Assembly (NCBI GenBank): GCA_016584495.1
Contig: WAID01000007.1
Location: 558,001-622,000 of the forward strand
Source: Celoporthe dispersa
Lineage: Eukaryota; Ascomycota; Sordariomycetes; Diaporthales; Cryphonectriaceae
DNA length: 64,000 nt
Reading direction: 5' to 3'
Of the stretch, positions 21,648-31,905 are shown one piece after another. Each line of letters opens with the position of its first letter. Positions within the stretch are counted from its first letter, which is position 1. The translations under genes were made by a program, and so were the position numbers. A model generated the notes under the pieces. It saw only the letters and a program-made list of their open reading frames with translations, searched no databases and had not been told where the DNA came from.

Positions 21648-23485
21648 CTAAAAGAGGTAGCGAGCGGCGACGCATCCGAGAGCGAACGCACCAGCGGCGA
21701 TGCCGGCGGCGATCTTCCATGAGAGCGCAGGAGAGGGAGAGGCTGCTGTCGAGGGCGGGAGAGCCATGGGAGGGGGGAGGCTGGAAGGGCTGAGCGAGTG
21801 TGGGCTTTCGTGGCCGCGGAGGAGGCGAGGGCATCGCAGGAGGCGGCAGAAACGAACAATCGACGGGCTTCGATACGGTCGGCCGGAGAGGGAGCAGCTT
21901 GGAATCAGCCGGGGGCTGAAATCCAGGCTCGGCATCCAAGTGAAGCGAGTGACTGCAGGAGAAGGAGAGACGGGGGGCGGAGGTGAGCGAGTGGCTGGCG
22001 GGAGGGAAGAAGCGAGAGGAGAAGGAGGAGGAAGAGGTAGAGGTGATGCCGGAGTCGGCGAGAGAGAGGACAGTGACCGCTGGTCAGAGACATCAACACC
22101 CGCAGGCGAGGAGGGCTCAGAAGAAGGAATGACACGCGAGACGACTGAGACGCCAAACTCTGGCTGTTGAGAACCCTTAGGAGATCCGGTTGAGGACGAA
22201 AAGAGCGAAGATGGCACGGGAGAGAGATCGTACAGACGCCCAGGCGCTGGTCGATCCGAAGGAGTGGACATGACAGTTGCAGGTGCCATGGAGCCGTACT
22301 GGTCATCGAGCCACCTGTCGACGGATGCAGTGCACCACGATGACGAGGAGGCCGAATCACTGGAGGAAGAAGCGAGTGGTGACATGGCAGGGAGGCCACG
22401 AGCCCGCGAAGAGCCTCTAGAGGAGCCAAGCTTGGAGGAAAAGAGAGAGCTAGGCACGGGAGACACACGAGCCAGGAAGGAAGGAGAGCTCCGACGCAGA
22501 GGAGAGGCGTCAGGGAGATCATCGATCCAGTTGTCGATGGATGCAAGCCGAGCTTTGGGTGTGGGCGACAGGAAAGAGGGATAGGACTCAGTGAGGATGT
22601 TGGTAAAGGAACGCGTGCTTCTCTTGGGCATCCTCCAGAAGCGGAGGCCTGCGATCATGCCCAGGAGGGAAGCTTCCTCAGGGAGTGGAAGGCAGCGAGG
22701 GGAAGCATCCTGAGAGTCGACAGCGGAGTTGGAGCCTGGGCTGCAGACAGTGGTCGCCCCAGAGCTCCCCGTAGACTGTGAACGGCAGGACCAGACCGGA
22801 GAGGAAGTGAGTGGTAGGTTGGCATCGGGACTGTAAGAGTGCTCGATCCACCAGGCAGTCGTCAACTTGGCGACTCGACGAAGGTCTCGTCGCGCATCGA
22901 GCGTCGGGTCAGCGCCATCCCTGGTAGGAGGGAGACCCAAGGTGCGGCGCGGAGTGGTAGGTAGAGGCCTCTTGCTAGGCGGCGCACGAGTGATGATGGG
23001 TGAGACTGGCCGGGCAGCGGCAGAGGGCGTAGTAGGCGTGGAACGGGTAGAGGGGTAGGTGGGAGTTGAGGGGGTAGAGGGAGCAGGAATGACTGGGTGA
23101 GTAGGAGGAGAGGAAGTAGCGACTGGCTGAGGAGGAGAAGGAGCGACAAAGACGACTGGTTGAGGAGGAGAAGGAGAGGGTCTAGAAGGAGAAGCCATGG
23201 CAGTGTCAAGGAGCGACTGAAAGCTGGACATGGCGGCCCTGAAAGAAGCAAGCCGGTCGGGCGAGAGCTGTGCAAGATCAACAGAACGTGCAGCAAGCAG
23301 AGACTTTGGGATCAAACGAGTGGTCGGCTTGTCAGGGGAGCTGTCCCCAGGCAGGTGGACGCGGGCGCGGCCCCTGCCGTCGTGTTGTAGTTTGCTGTCT
23401 GTAGATCTGTGCGTGGCCGGCGGAGGGCTGTTAGATGGCGAGATGAATCTGGTGGTCTTCTTTTTTGGTGCCTCGTAGGGCTTTT
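21648..23485 (-). CDS. Ser/Pro-rich disordered protein with C-terminal membrane anchor, orphan
   Basis: One long exon runs from an AG acceptor at 23486-23487 to TAG at 21648-21650, about 612 codons. Its 5' exon or exons could not be fixed; the first in-frame ATG is at 23231 (MSSFQSLLDTAMASP). The upstream part already looks coding (KPYEAPKKKTTRFISPSN). The body is very rich in Ser and Pro. A single hydrophobic helix (WKIAAGIAAGAFALGCVAA) lies at the extreme C-terminus with only ARYLF after it, the arrangement of a tail-anchored protein. Short Trp modules recur: WWIEHS, then SIDNWIDD followed by SPVPSSLFSS, then SVDRWLDDQ followed by SPVPSSLFSS again. I do not recognise a family. A cytosol-facing membrane adaptor is inference only. 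Confidence 0.6.
22190..22545 (-). repeat. Internal duplication inside the Ser/Pro-rich gene
   Basis: Two copies of a module, [AS]-[IV]-D-x-W-[IL]-D-D then SPVPSSLFSS, are spaced roughly 215-240 nt apart. They begin near 22541 and 22325, with the shared motif near 22463 and 22223. Nucleotides match as well as residues, so the duplication is fairly recent or constrained. Confidence 0.65.
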
Positions 23486-24512
23486 CTTAAGAAATGTGGG
23501 GGTATGAGAAATGCGGACTGAAACCGCAGACCTCGAAAGGCCGACGCAGGGAGAAACGGGAGATGGAGGCATTCTTGCGTGTCGTGATTGGTTGTGTGAG
23601 TGAGGTGAGGTTGTGGGATGGCTTTGGGTTTGGCAGACTACGTCGGGAGGGAAGGGTCTCTGAGGAGGAGGAGGACGACTTTTTTTTTTATATATATAAG
23701 AGACATACATGGTCAGCACGAGATCACCGTGTTTCTCGAGAAGCGCGTCTGTGATCCCACCAAGCCGGATTGAGTAGAGGAGCGGTGCCACGTTTTATGT
23801 CATGATGTCTTCTATGGCCTCATCTCTCGTCCGTCCTCAAACGTTGGTTGCCTCCTAGTGCCCGTTCCAGGCTGTTTTCTTAGCCGTAACGGGCCGCGCC
23901 GTTGCCATTTCCAGTGGCCTGGACTCGAGACGAAGGTCCGGGCTAGTAAGCATAAAGAAACCTTGGTCCTAAATGAGGAGAACCTTGAGAGATGATCGGC
24001 GGCCATAAAGCTGCAGACATGTGCATGTGGAGGAGATTGGTATCACATCACATGTGAGTGCTGACTAGTGGTGTGTGGACCATACAGATGTGTTCTGTCT
24101 TCCCTGCTAGAGGCCCCTCGCATGGCAGACCTGCCTAGCAACCGTAAGTGAGGGCCCCTGGTGCTCTATAGCCGCGGGTAGCATGAGAAATAGGCGTAGT
24201 GCATGGTAGTGTAGTGCGTGGTAGAGTCCTGCCGTGAGACAAGGCATCTGACATTCATACCCAGATCGCATGCCCAAGGTCGTGACGGAACCTTGTATTG
24301 CCTTGTATCGTGGACTCTCGACAGCAGCATACCAATGCCTCCTCCTCCTCTTTCGATCGGACTCACAGGAATCCCCTGGTCATCCTCATGGCATCATCTG
24401 GAAGCTCGATGCTCGTAGCATGAGATGCGAATCCGTGCTGATAAAGAACTTTGCATATTGATTTTCGTGCGTGTGAATATCTGAGGCTGTGCAAACACCC
24501 ACGCACGCGGCA
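23486..24512. other. Region upstream of the Ser/Pro-rich gene
   Basis: Probably holds the missing 5' exon(s) and promoter of the Ser/Pro-rich gene. A minus-strand stretch near 23710-23790 (GITDALLEKHGDLVLT) looks coding but lacks its own ATG. The rest, to 24512, shows nothing recognisable. Confidence 0.45.
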
Positions 24513-25408
24513 TCAAGTCCTGTCGGCACTTGGCCCCCCAAAACCAAGTACCAGGCTCATCGAGGCCAAGTTCTGAAAGGTTTGCGATTTAGTGTCGAAG
24601 ATACCTGTAGTGGCTTTCTCCCGAAACAGGAATATGACTGGAAGCTTCCCAGGCTCGATCGGTTCCAGGGCGTCTGGTTTCTCGACTGTGCTGATCAGGT
24701 ACCAAGTAGTCCAAGAAGCCAGGGCCTGTTTGATCAACTTAGACCGGTTTATGGACGGGTTCATATTGGCACCATCTTTGCTCGTGACTGGCGAGACGTC
24801 GAACTCGGTGTTGATGGCCACAAACGCAGCAGTCGCCTTGGTAGCCCCAGCTGGAAAATACAAAAAGACGCGCGCGTCGGCCTGCGGATCGAAGACGGGA
24901 TCCGACCCGGCAACACTCTCAGGCACGAATTCTCGCCATGCGTTAGGAATGGGCGGCACGGATCCCATGTCCTGCAGCTTAAACTCCGGGGCGTCCTTGT
25001 TGAGCCGGGCTACCTCATAAGGAAGCTGGAAGGTAGCCTCCCGAAAGGCCTCGTGCTGGCGGTCCGGAGGATGAGATCGAGCCATGTTGAAGCCTGTATC
25101 AATGGCAACTGTGGTTCCAGTCAATGTTGCTTGGTCATGGCCAAGGACCCATGAGCCCGGAGGGAGGGTGCGAAAGTCAACTTTTGCCGCGGCCCTCAGT
25201 GCAAGTACTCTGCGGATGAACCCCATGATGATCCAGCCTGACGCCACGCCCACACAAACTGCCACTGCCTGTTCTGGCGCCTCGAAGAGTCTGCGTGCAG
25301 GTGTATTGTGGAAGAGCCCTCGAGGTTTCAACAAGTCAGCCCGACCGCCCAGCCACGAATAATCTGGAAGGTGATCCACTCACGACGATGAGTACCTCTT
25401 GGGGCCAT
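24513..25408 (-). CDS. Putative mitochondrial membrane protein, unknown family
   Basis: Best model has two exons, 25384-25408 and 24513-25318, giving 276 residues. The N-terminus MAPRGTHRRLFHNTPARRLF is Arg-rich and lacks acidic residues, like a mitochondrial presequence. It is followed by a hydrophobic segment (AVAVCVGVASGWIIMGFI). The rest is a soluble-looking domain with PPGSWVLGHDQATLTG, TAAFVAINTEF and TTWYLIST. I recognise no domain. The first exon is short and its ATG context is poor, so an upstream start or further exon is possible. The downstream exon is well supported by its length and composition. Confidence 0.5.
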
Positions 25409-26305
25409 ACGCAGAGTGAGCCTGTGCTGCAGTGATGGGACAGGCTTGTAGGAAGACGATGTTGTCCTGCGACCAAAGCCTCCGGCCGCCACACGAGAGG
25501 CGCATTTCGACCCCCTCCCAGCACCAGCACGCGGTGGTGCAGCACCGAAGCAGCAGCCATGGATGAGAGGGGTTTTCGATGACAGGACGATGAGGCAGAC
25601 GCAACGAGGTATCTTGCCTGCTGTTGACGAGCGTAAGAATGAGAGCCTGGACCGAGAGCTCTTTCGAACTGATGTTGTTGGGTATCGATCTCCGTGCAAA
25701 CAAGTCACAGTGCAAAAGGAACCTCTTTTTTTTTTTTTTTCGCGTCGCGGTTGGTAGACGGACCTGTGGCCAGCTTCCCTACCACGCTGTGGGAGCCCTG
25801 CCTCGACGTTGAAATAAGCTCATGCTGGCCTGTCAGGATGAGCCGCCCCGCTACAGACCCTAACCCTGCTCGCGACTCGACTGTGTGAACACCGTCTTTG
25901 CATGTACAGGACTTGAGGCAAGGAGGATGAGGAGGGAGGGTTGAGGCTGAAATATAAGTAAAGTCAGGTTGGATGAGCAAGGTGGGTGATGGAAATCACC
26001 TCATGATCCCTGGACTGCAGTGGCCACTTGCACCATGCATGCCCCTGTTCTTCAATCTTGACCACTGAAGGATTAGCCTGAATGCAAGGCCAAAGCCTGT
26101 AGGCTCTGCTGTAACAGACAGCAAAAGCTGCCTGTTGCGTACTCCTCATACGTAGTATATTTTGTGTTAATATCGGCGCTGCGTATCTCTGTAAAGACTG
26201 CAGGGCTGTTGTCTTTGACGACATGAAAGCCGGTGGGCTTGTAGTCGACGAGGACTCTGACCCAGGAATACGCACTGTCCAAGCGAATCGTCGTTTTCAG
26301 CAGTA
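25409..26305. other. Intergenic region, start of the degenerate stretch
   Basis: No supported gene. Contains a T14 tract at 25727-25740. No trace of the N-terminal HET domain expected upstream of the following fragment was found. Confidence 0.5.
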
Positions 26306-26866
26306 ATGCTGTCCACTTCATCTGCCCGAGTGGATCCGGAGACATTCGAGCATTTAAGTGACGAAGAAGACGCCGTGGAATTTTTCCAGGTAGACTATCT
26401 GGACTCGGGTTGGACGTCAGAAATGGCCTATAAAGAGCGGTGCAATGTGGCGGTGGATTTTTCTCGCAGACTTCTCACGTTCGAAGGGGACCGGTTTCCG
26501 GCCATCTCCGGTCTTGCTGGATATTTTGGTACTCTCCTGCGGGACGAGTATCTCGTAGGCCTGTGGAAGAGAGACCTATGGCGAGGCCTATACTGGGTTG
26601 TCGGTGTGAACGTCGCCCCCAGCTGGGCTGCACTGCTAGAGGAGCTGGTCGGGCCAAACTCGTATAATGCCCCGTCCTGGAGCTGGGCCAGTCGGGATCG
26701 GATGGCTAGTTTCGGTGAAGTCTCATATGATCACCGTTGTTTTCCGTATGGAAGCGCTAGCTATATCCGCAACTATCGTAGCGAGTGCAAGATGATCGCC
26801 ATCTCGTTGATAGGAAGATGTCCTCTGGACGCTGCACCAAAGACGGAGCTAAGGCTACCTAGCTAG
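26306..26866 (+). pseudogene. Fragment of a HET-domain incompatibility protein
   Basis: A 186-codon frame matches only the region downstream of the HET domain in fungal heterokaryon-incompatibility proteins. It carries RRLLTFEGDRFPAISGLAGY, then YLVGLWKRDLWRGLYW, then the signature YNAPSWSWAS. Intact relatives have an N-terminal HET domain of about 150 residues before this and usually 100 or more residues after WSWAS. Here the frame opens with an ATG only about 50 residues before the TFE motif and stops about 50 residues after WSWAS. Neither missing part is visible nearby. HET proteins trigger cell death after fusion of unlike strains and are often lost or rearranged. A truncated expressed product cannot be excluded. 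Confidence 0.7.
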
Positions 26867-26994
26867 CTGTCTTGAAAGTGCAATAGTTGTATGGATCATA
26901 TCTATGCCTTGTACTGCTTTCTCCTAAACCTGCTTGTGACACAACTATGGCAATCCAAGGGGAATATAAGTATCGCACGGGACGTTCCAAGAGG

Positions 26995-27198
26995 CTACAC
27001 CATTTTTGTTTTCATACCAGTGAAGTACTCCTGTCCGTCAGCTGTGATGTTCAAGCTGTAAGAGGCAGGGCCACCCTGGAAATGCAGTGACACGGGCTGG
27101 GGCGCGTCGCGCTCATCGATATGGCCTGGAGTGCCAGGAAAGGCTCGGACGGAGGCAATGGCAACGAAGGCCGAAGCGGATGCAAAGGTTGTCTTCAT
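26995..27198 (-). pseudogene. Truncated small secreted protein
   Basis: Starts at ATG 27198 with a signal peptide (TTFASASAFVAIASVRAFPG) and then VSLHFQGGPASYSLNITADG. This resembles the N-terminal half of a family of small secreted cysteine-rich ascomycete proteins built on a GGPASY...PADG pattern. Family members continue for some 80 residues with several cysteines. Here the frame closes soon after EYFTG and no Cys-rich part follows. The cut falls near 27010, close to the HET fragment. A TATAAA box sits about 95 bp upstream, so the promoter may be intact. Role unknown; fungal small secreted proteins are often surface or effector-like. The family match is from memory of the pattern only. Confidence 0.5.
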
Positions 27199-28297
27199 GA
27201 TGAATGCTGTTCTTTTAGTTGCAGAGACATATCCTGCCGTAGCGATAGTGTTCGCAGCTCACGTAAACTTCAGAACCGGGCACCTCCCCTAATTTATAGA
27301 AGACTCACGACGCAGAGGTTCGGACCAAGGTGACAGCCACGAAGCATGCCGACGACGCACAGCCAAACCAAGATCTTACAATGACTGCTGATAAATTTCT
27401 CCCTCGCCATTGCAGCTGAGCTGCAAGAACTGCAGGGGAATCGATACTCAGCAACTCGCGAGCTCCGACCTGATGTCTCTAGTAGTGCACTTGAGCAAGT
27501 ATCAGCCCTAACACAATGAGCTGGAACATAGCGCCGCGTGACCTTAGCCCAAGTCCGGCCACTACGATGTAGAATATCCAAGCCGAGTGACGATGTTGAC
27601 TGTATTCGTCTTGGCACACTCATAACGCTTGCCACAACTCGTATCTAGAGTATCGTATTACAAACTTCTACACGTACATCTAGCTTGTGCGTATTCTATG
27701 GGCACATGGTCTTTGCTTTCTAGTATGAGAGCCTCTTTTTCTGAGGTCATACACCTTTAGTGGACTCCATTACAAGGGCCTACTCCAGAGTCTCCACAAG
27801 GAGATCGCAAGGAAACCCTTGAAACGGGCCGTGACGAGCAGCAAGCGAACCAAATGCCAGAGGCGCGGAACACACGAGCTGGAGACCTTAGCTCCAGAGG
27901 ACCTAACGACTAATAATGACAGTTGCGGCTGCACCGTATCGAACTATGCAATCCTTGGATGGACAAAGCCAAAACCTACGAGACACAGTTTTGAAGTCGT
28001 GACCACAGGTCCCTCTCTGTCTTGGCCTCACTGAAACGAGGTAGAATTCAGTAAGATTTGGATTAAGGTATAATTACTTAGACGCCAAGACGGATAGCCC
28101 TAGAGGATAAATTAGAAGGGAGTATGATCATTTTGTCCTTTCTTGGCCCAGCCATTGACCACTGCGGATTGCTCTGAATCACACTTGTCGAGGATTCACC
28201 ACGAGCGTCGCCGCCCACCGTACCAGGCCACCTTCCCTTCCATCTCTTCGTTCCCAGTCCTGCACCATACAAGTCAGCCATGAATCCAGAGATCGCC
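27199..28297. other. Intergenic stretch
   Basis: No recognisable gene beyond the TATA box near 27295. Short frames on either strand (for example 27294-27635 minus, 27819-28034 plus) carry no family signature. Confidence 0.5.
27293..27298 (-). promoter_or_regulatory. TATA box of the truncated secreted-protein gene
   Basis: TATAAA on the minus strand, about 95 bp before the ATG at 27198. Confidence 0.45.
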
Positions 28298-29419
28298 TCA
28301 GAGCAGAACACCCTCGGCATCGTGAAGAGAGATGACTTTGAGCGGGGAAAGAAAAACATCAGCAACCTACATCGTAATAGCCTTCTACCGAGACAGGAGT
28401 CTGGCCAAATATCTATAGCATACTTAGTACAAGACCCGTACATTGGCATGATGCCTCTTCGGTCTTGAAAATACATACCTTGGCTAAGAACTTGGTAGCA
28501 GCTTCGTTCTTGGCTTCCCAGGTGCTGTTCTCAAAAGTCAGTATACGTTCTCCTTTAGGGGAGGGGGAAATCTGGCATTGCAGCTTGGAGTCGGCTGTCC
28601 TGACCGACCCCTCATACGCAGTCATGCCCGAGAACGTACAAAGCTATGTTTTCGATAACCTTGGATCCTGGCTCAACACTGTCTCCAAGGATCACAGGGA
28701 TGAGTTGATGCCTCCGTTCGGCCCGGGGCAGATCCCACCAAGAGTTTAAGACGGCATTCATCAGCTCTGTGCCATATCCTTGCCGCCAGTATTGCTTTTT
28801 CACACATATCTCTCCCTCAGGCCAGCCGCAGCGTGGGAGGTCTACGCAGTCGAGAAATCCTGCCTCGCCAATCATCTCGCCGGTGGAGGCCAGGAAACCA
28901 CCGAAATACCAATGACGGGTGTCGAGGGGGGTCTGCAGGCCCTCAATGAAGCTGCGCGTCTCCTCTATATCACGGTCTGCCCGACCTCGCGTTGGTGCTA
29001 ATCAGGGATCGGGCTGTTAGCAAACACGTCGGTTGCGGCCCTGTACATCCAGTGTCTTTCTGGAATGGCTCTCTGCCCGTCTCTGGATGACGCCCGAAAC
29101 ATCTTGGAGGGCCACCCCGTTCATACGAGGTGCCTGGAATGAGAGATTGCTCACAGTGATACTGAGTCTCTTCCTCTGAGCGAAGGGCATGAAAAGTTTC
29201 AAGGTCCTCTGGCACGATGGGCCTGACGATCAGACGCTCCGTCTTGATATGAGGTCGTTCTGCGATCGACGGGAGTGGTTTGATTGGAAGTTTCACGCGG
29301 TAGCTGAACCATGGCATAATTGTCTGGTATAGACTCTGGAACTCCTCACCCTCGAAGGTGAGGTGGACTGTTGGTAATGTCATCTCTTCGGGTCGAGGAA
29401 ATGCGATAGCTGAGGTCAT
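28298..29419 (-). CDS. GNAT N-acetyltransferase (RimJ/RimL type), frame interrupted
   Basis: Exons 29155-29419, 28479-28997 and 28298-28366. The acetyltransferase fold shows as IKTERLIVRPIVPEDLETFH (strand 1 and helix 1), the SPTRGRADRDIEETRSFI loop formed across intron 1, MIGEAGFLDC (strands 2-4), the acetyl-CoA loop in KKQYWRQGYGTELMNAVL (Q/R-x-x-G-x-G), and SKVIENIALYVLG near the end. After YVLG the frame must shift by one base, at a GGG around 28626, to reach TAYEGSVRTAD and TFENSTWEAKNEAATKFL. The exon sum of 853 nt is one over a full frame, which fits one extra base. The start may lie in an upstream exon, because open frame continues before the ATG. Substrate unknown. Confidence 0.7.
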
Positions 29420-30030
29420 TCCGTCTATTGAGATTGATGAGCGTTCAAAGGTGCCCCTCTTCAAGTCGATATCGACAATTGTATGATAAAAGGTCTAAGA
29501 TGACGATTGAAACTAGTCTGGTGGTCAGAGAAAACCAGGGAGATGGGGGAGTAGAATATCGAGCGTCGCGTGTTACCCACAAGACGGCGCGATCCCCGAA
29601 GGCTAATTCGAGAAGAAACCACTGGCTTTTTTAGGCGAGTACGTGGCAGTGGGTTGTAATTTCAGCGGGTCCTACCGAATTTTCCAGATCAAACGATTCT
29701 TGCGTTGTCAAAGGAATATATGGGTCCAAACAGGCCCACAGCCAAGCGGTGATTGTGACAGGTCAGATGCAGAAGCTCAAACGTTACTTGCTCAGCGCCT
29801 CAGGGGATAGGAATACCACCTCGGCAGGCCATATAGGCCAGGTGCGAGTCCGCTATCACTGTGATAAAGTTTCTTCTCCCTCGGGTAGCCAAGATGGTGT
29901 GCTCGTAGCGGGCTGACCGCGGACGGGCCTGGTGTGACACAGTACTTCCATGCTCTGGGTTCCCTTCTTCGTGTCCTGAATAGGCTCAGGATTATGGGGG
30001 AGGATGCTCTGCAATCAATTTCCTCAAGGT

Positions 30031-30387
30031 TCATGACTCGGCGGGTGCGTTCACATTATCTCTAGGAAGAAATCCAAAAAGGATCGAACGCCCCAGCCAC
30101 GCGCTGCCTAGTACCTCCCCCTCTGCGGAGTTGTTGACTCTAAAGAATAAGGATGATTGATCTGCAGGATCAAACTGCGGGTACTGCCAACGGCAGCGAG
30201 CGTGATCATGATCCTGACGGGAGCCCGGGTACTGGTTCCTTGACCAATTGGAATCATCCCATGGTTCCGCGGCAACTTTTGGAAGGCTATACCTGTCTCT
30301 CATGCGAGTCGGATATCCATAGTAGGCCCGGGTCGGTGAGAAGCCCACAGCGCGCGCGCTGGGATTCTCTCGAGGCCTCGGCATCAT
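30031..30387 (-). CDS. Orphan 118-residue ORF, doubtful
   Basis: ATG at 30387 opens 118 codons beginning MMPRPRENPSARAVGF. The product is rich in Arg, Tyr and Pro, with no membrane segment or known motif. In its favour are a minus-strand TATATAAA about 195 bp upstream and the palindrome next to it, plus a leader ending in AGCA before the ATG. Against it, codon choice is unremarkable and other frames in the same stretch are also open. Introns may change the product. Confidence 0.25.
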   Translation of the reverse strand: MMPRPRENPSARAVGFSPTRAYYGYPTRMRDRYSLPKVAAEPWDDSNWSRNQYPGSRQDHDHARCRWQYPQFDPADQSSLFFRVNNSAEGEVLGSAWLGRSILFGFLPRDNVNAPAES

Positions 30388-30582
30388 TGCTCACCAGGCA
30401 GGCTCTGCCGGCGGTCTCGTGCTGAAAGAACAGAAAAAAGCGCTGGTCAAAAGGGTTGGTACGTGCTCCCACGAGGAGAGCATGTGTGCGTAGTATGAAT
30501 GAAGGAGAAAAACAAGTCGCAGCCTGCCAACATGTGATGTGCGTTTGGTAATAAAACAGATGTGCCATCCCCTTCCACAATG

Positions 30583-30616
30583 TTTATATAGGGCGTGCCA
30601 GCCAATCACTGGCACG
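30583..30616 (-). promoter_or_regulatory. TATA box beside an 8-bp inverted repeat enclosing CCAATCA
   Basis: On the plus strand, CGTGCCAG (30594-30601) and CTGGCACG (30609-30616) form a perfect inverted repeat around CCAATCA. On the minus strand TATATAAA (30590-30583) follows three bases later. The orientation points to the orphan ORF at 30387. Confidence 0.45.
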
Positions 30617-31207
30617 GTTTCGGAAATATGTCAGGCTGGGGTTTATAGGGGGCGGTGGGGACTCAGCTCACCCTCAGATCCACCGACACTCACCTCATGC
30701 TTGTAGTAGGGGGAGACAAGGAAGGGGGCATGATTAAATAAGCCGAAATCGTGCTTGCTTGGAGCATATGATCCGCTATGTAACTGTACTGGCTAGTTGC
30801 AAGAAATACTTCACAGTGACCGGAAAATCTCAACACGGCATGAGATCTTCGAGAGAGACCTGCACATGATAGAGAAGACTATCATACAAATTCTCCGAGG
30901 ACTACACACAAGTTTATGCGTCTCGCTGCACCATCTGAAGGGGAACGTGTTGAGAGGCGGCATTCGCAGATGTGGGGATATCGCTCATCCGGTGCGAATC
31001 GACAAGATACAATGTCATTAGAGCAATAATTAAATTACGGAGGGGCCAGGCCAGAGATGGTCACCGAACAAACTTCATAGAGATGATGGTCACAGCGGGC
31101 ACGAGTCATCGGATGAATTGGCCGCAGGGCGTTCAATGCATTCTGGCAAGGGCTGCTCCCGTAGGGGTGCTCCGGTCGCATCACATACCTTGTCTGAATG
31201 CTTCCCC

Positions 31208-31230
31208 GTGTGTGTGTGTGTGTGTGTGTG
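31208..31230. repeat. (GT)n microsatellite
   Basis: Uninterrupted GT dinucleotides over 23 bases in noncoding DNA. Confidence 0.9.
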
Positions 31231-31752
31231 ATGCATCCAAGCAAGACAATGCTATCTGATATTCACTAGATCTTGACGCAGAGTATCGATCGGTCCGGTA
31301 TGAGACCCTATCAAGTACAGGACAAGAGCCGGAGAAAATCACCCAAGCGGCTCGGGTCAAAGATGCCCGATTCAGGTCGCATCCAAGACATGCCGTATTC
31401 AGCCGGAGAAGCCCGCCAATCCTCACGTTTGGGAAGTCTGGACGACGATGCAAAATTTTCGAACACATCGTCGCAGGACAGGATGCACTGGGCCTCTGGC
31501 AGCAGCCGTAAAACGGAACAAGGGTGAACTCAATGAATGCAAGACGGGCAAGACGGGTTGACTGCTGCAGGCACGAGAGTGGGTCTCGAAAACATGATTG
31601 CTGGGTTGCCCGCTGCTGTCCCAGAGCAGTTCTGGGGCGCCTCTGGGCAGCCTGTCAAGCTCAGCAGGCGGAGGGGGAGGGGCAGAAGAAAAATATGGGC
31701 CCCCCTCACACTGGCAGTATGCCGTCATTTGACGAACCCCTCATCTTTGCGG

Positions 31753-31759
31753 TATAAAA
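31753..31759 (+). promoter_or_regulatory. TATA box of the aldo/keto reductase gene
   Basis: TATAAAA about 150 bp upstream of the ATG at 31906, a normal distance for a regulated fungal gene. Confidence 0.5.
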
Positions 31760-31905
31760 CGTGTCCTGCTACCTTCCTGCGGGAAATCTTTTGCATTCTC
31801 GTCTCTCTCCTTCCTGCAAAGCCGTGCGTCATCAGGTCAACATAGGCTGTGTCCCTCCACTCCATATCCTACCCAAGAAAAAAAGGTCCAAGCAAGATTC
31901 CGAAG

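Larger units (their letters stand above)
29420..31905. other. Gene-poor region with one orphan ORF and a promoter-like palindrome
   Basis: About 2.5 kb. It contains the small ORF at 30031-30387, a TATA/CCAAT-like element at 30583-30616, a (GT)n tract at 31208-31230, and the AKR promoter near 31753. No transposon termini were recognised. Confidence 0.5.

Noticed and set aside
26073..26345. Minus-strand frame next to the HET fragment as a possible missing HET domain
   Set aside because: Wrong strand and no HET motif; no sign of the usual N-terminal block.
27294..27635. 113-codon minus-strand frame
   Set aside because: Composition is not protein-like, there is no family signature, and it sits in degenerate DNA.
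31208..31230. GT repeat as part of a transposon end
   Set aside because: No inverted or direct repeats or target-site duplication flank it.
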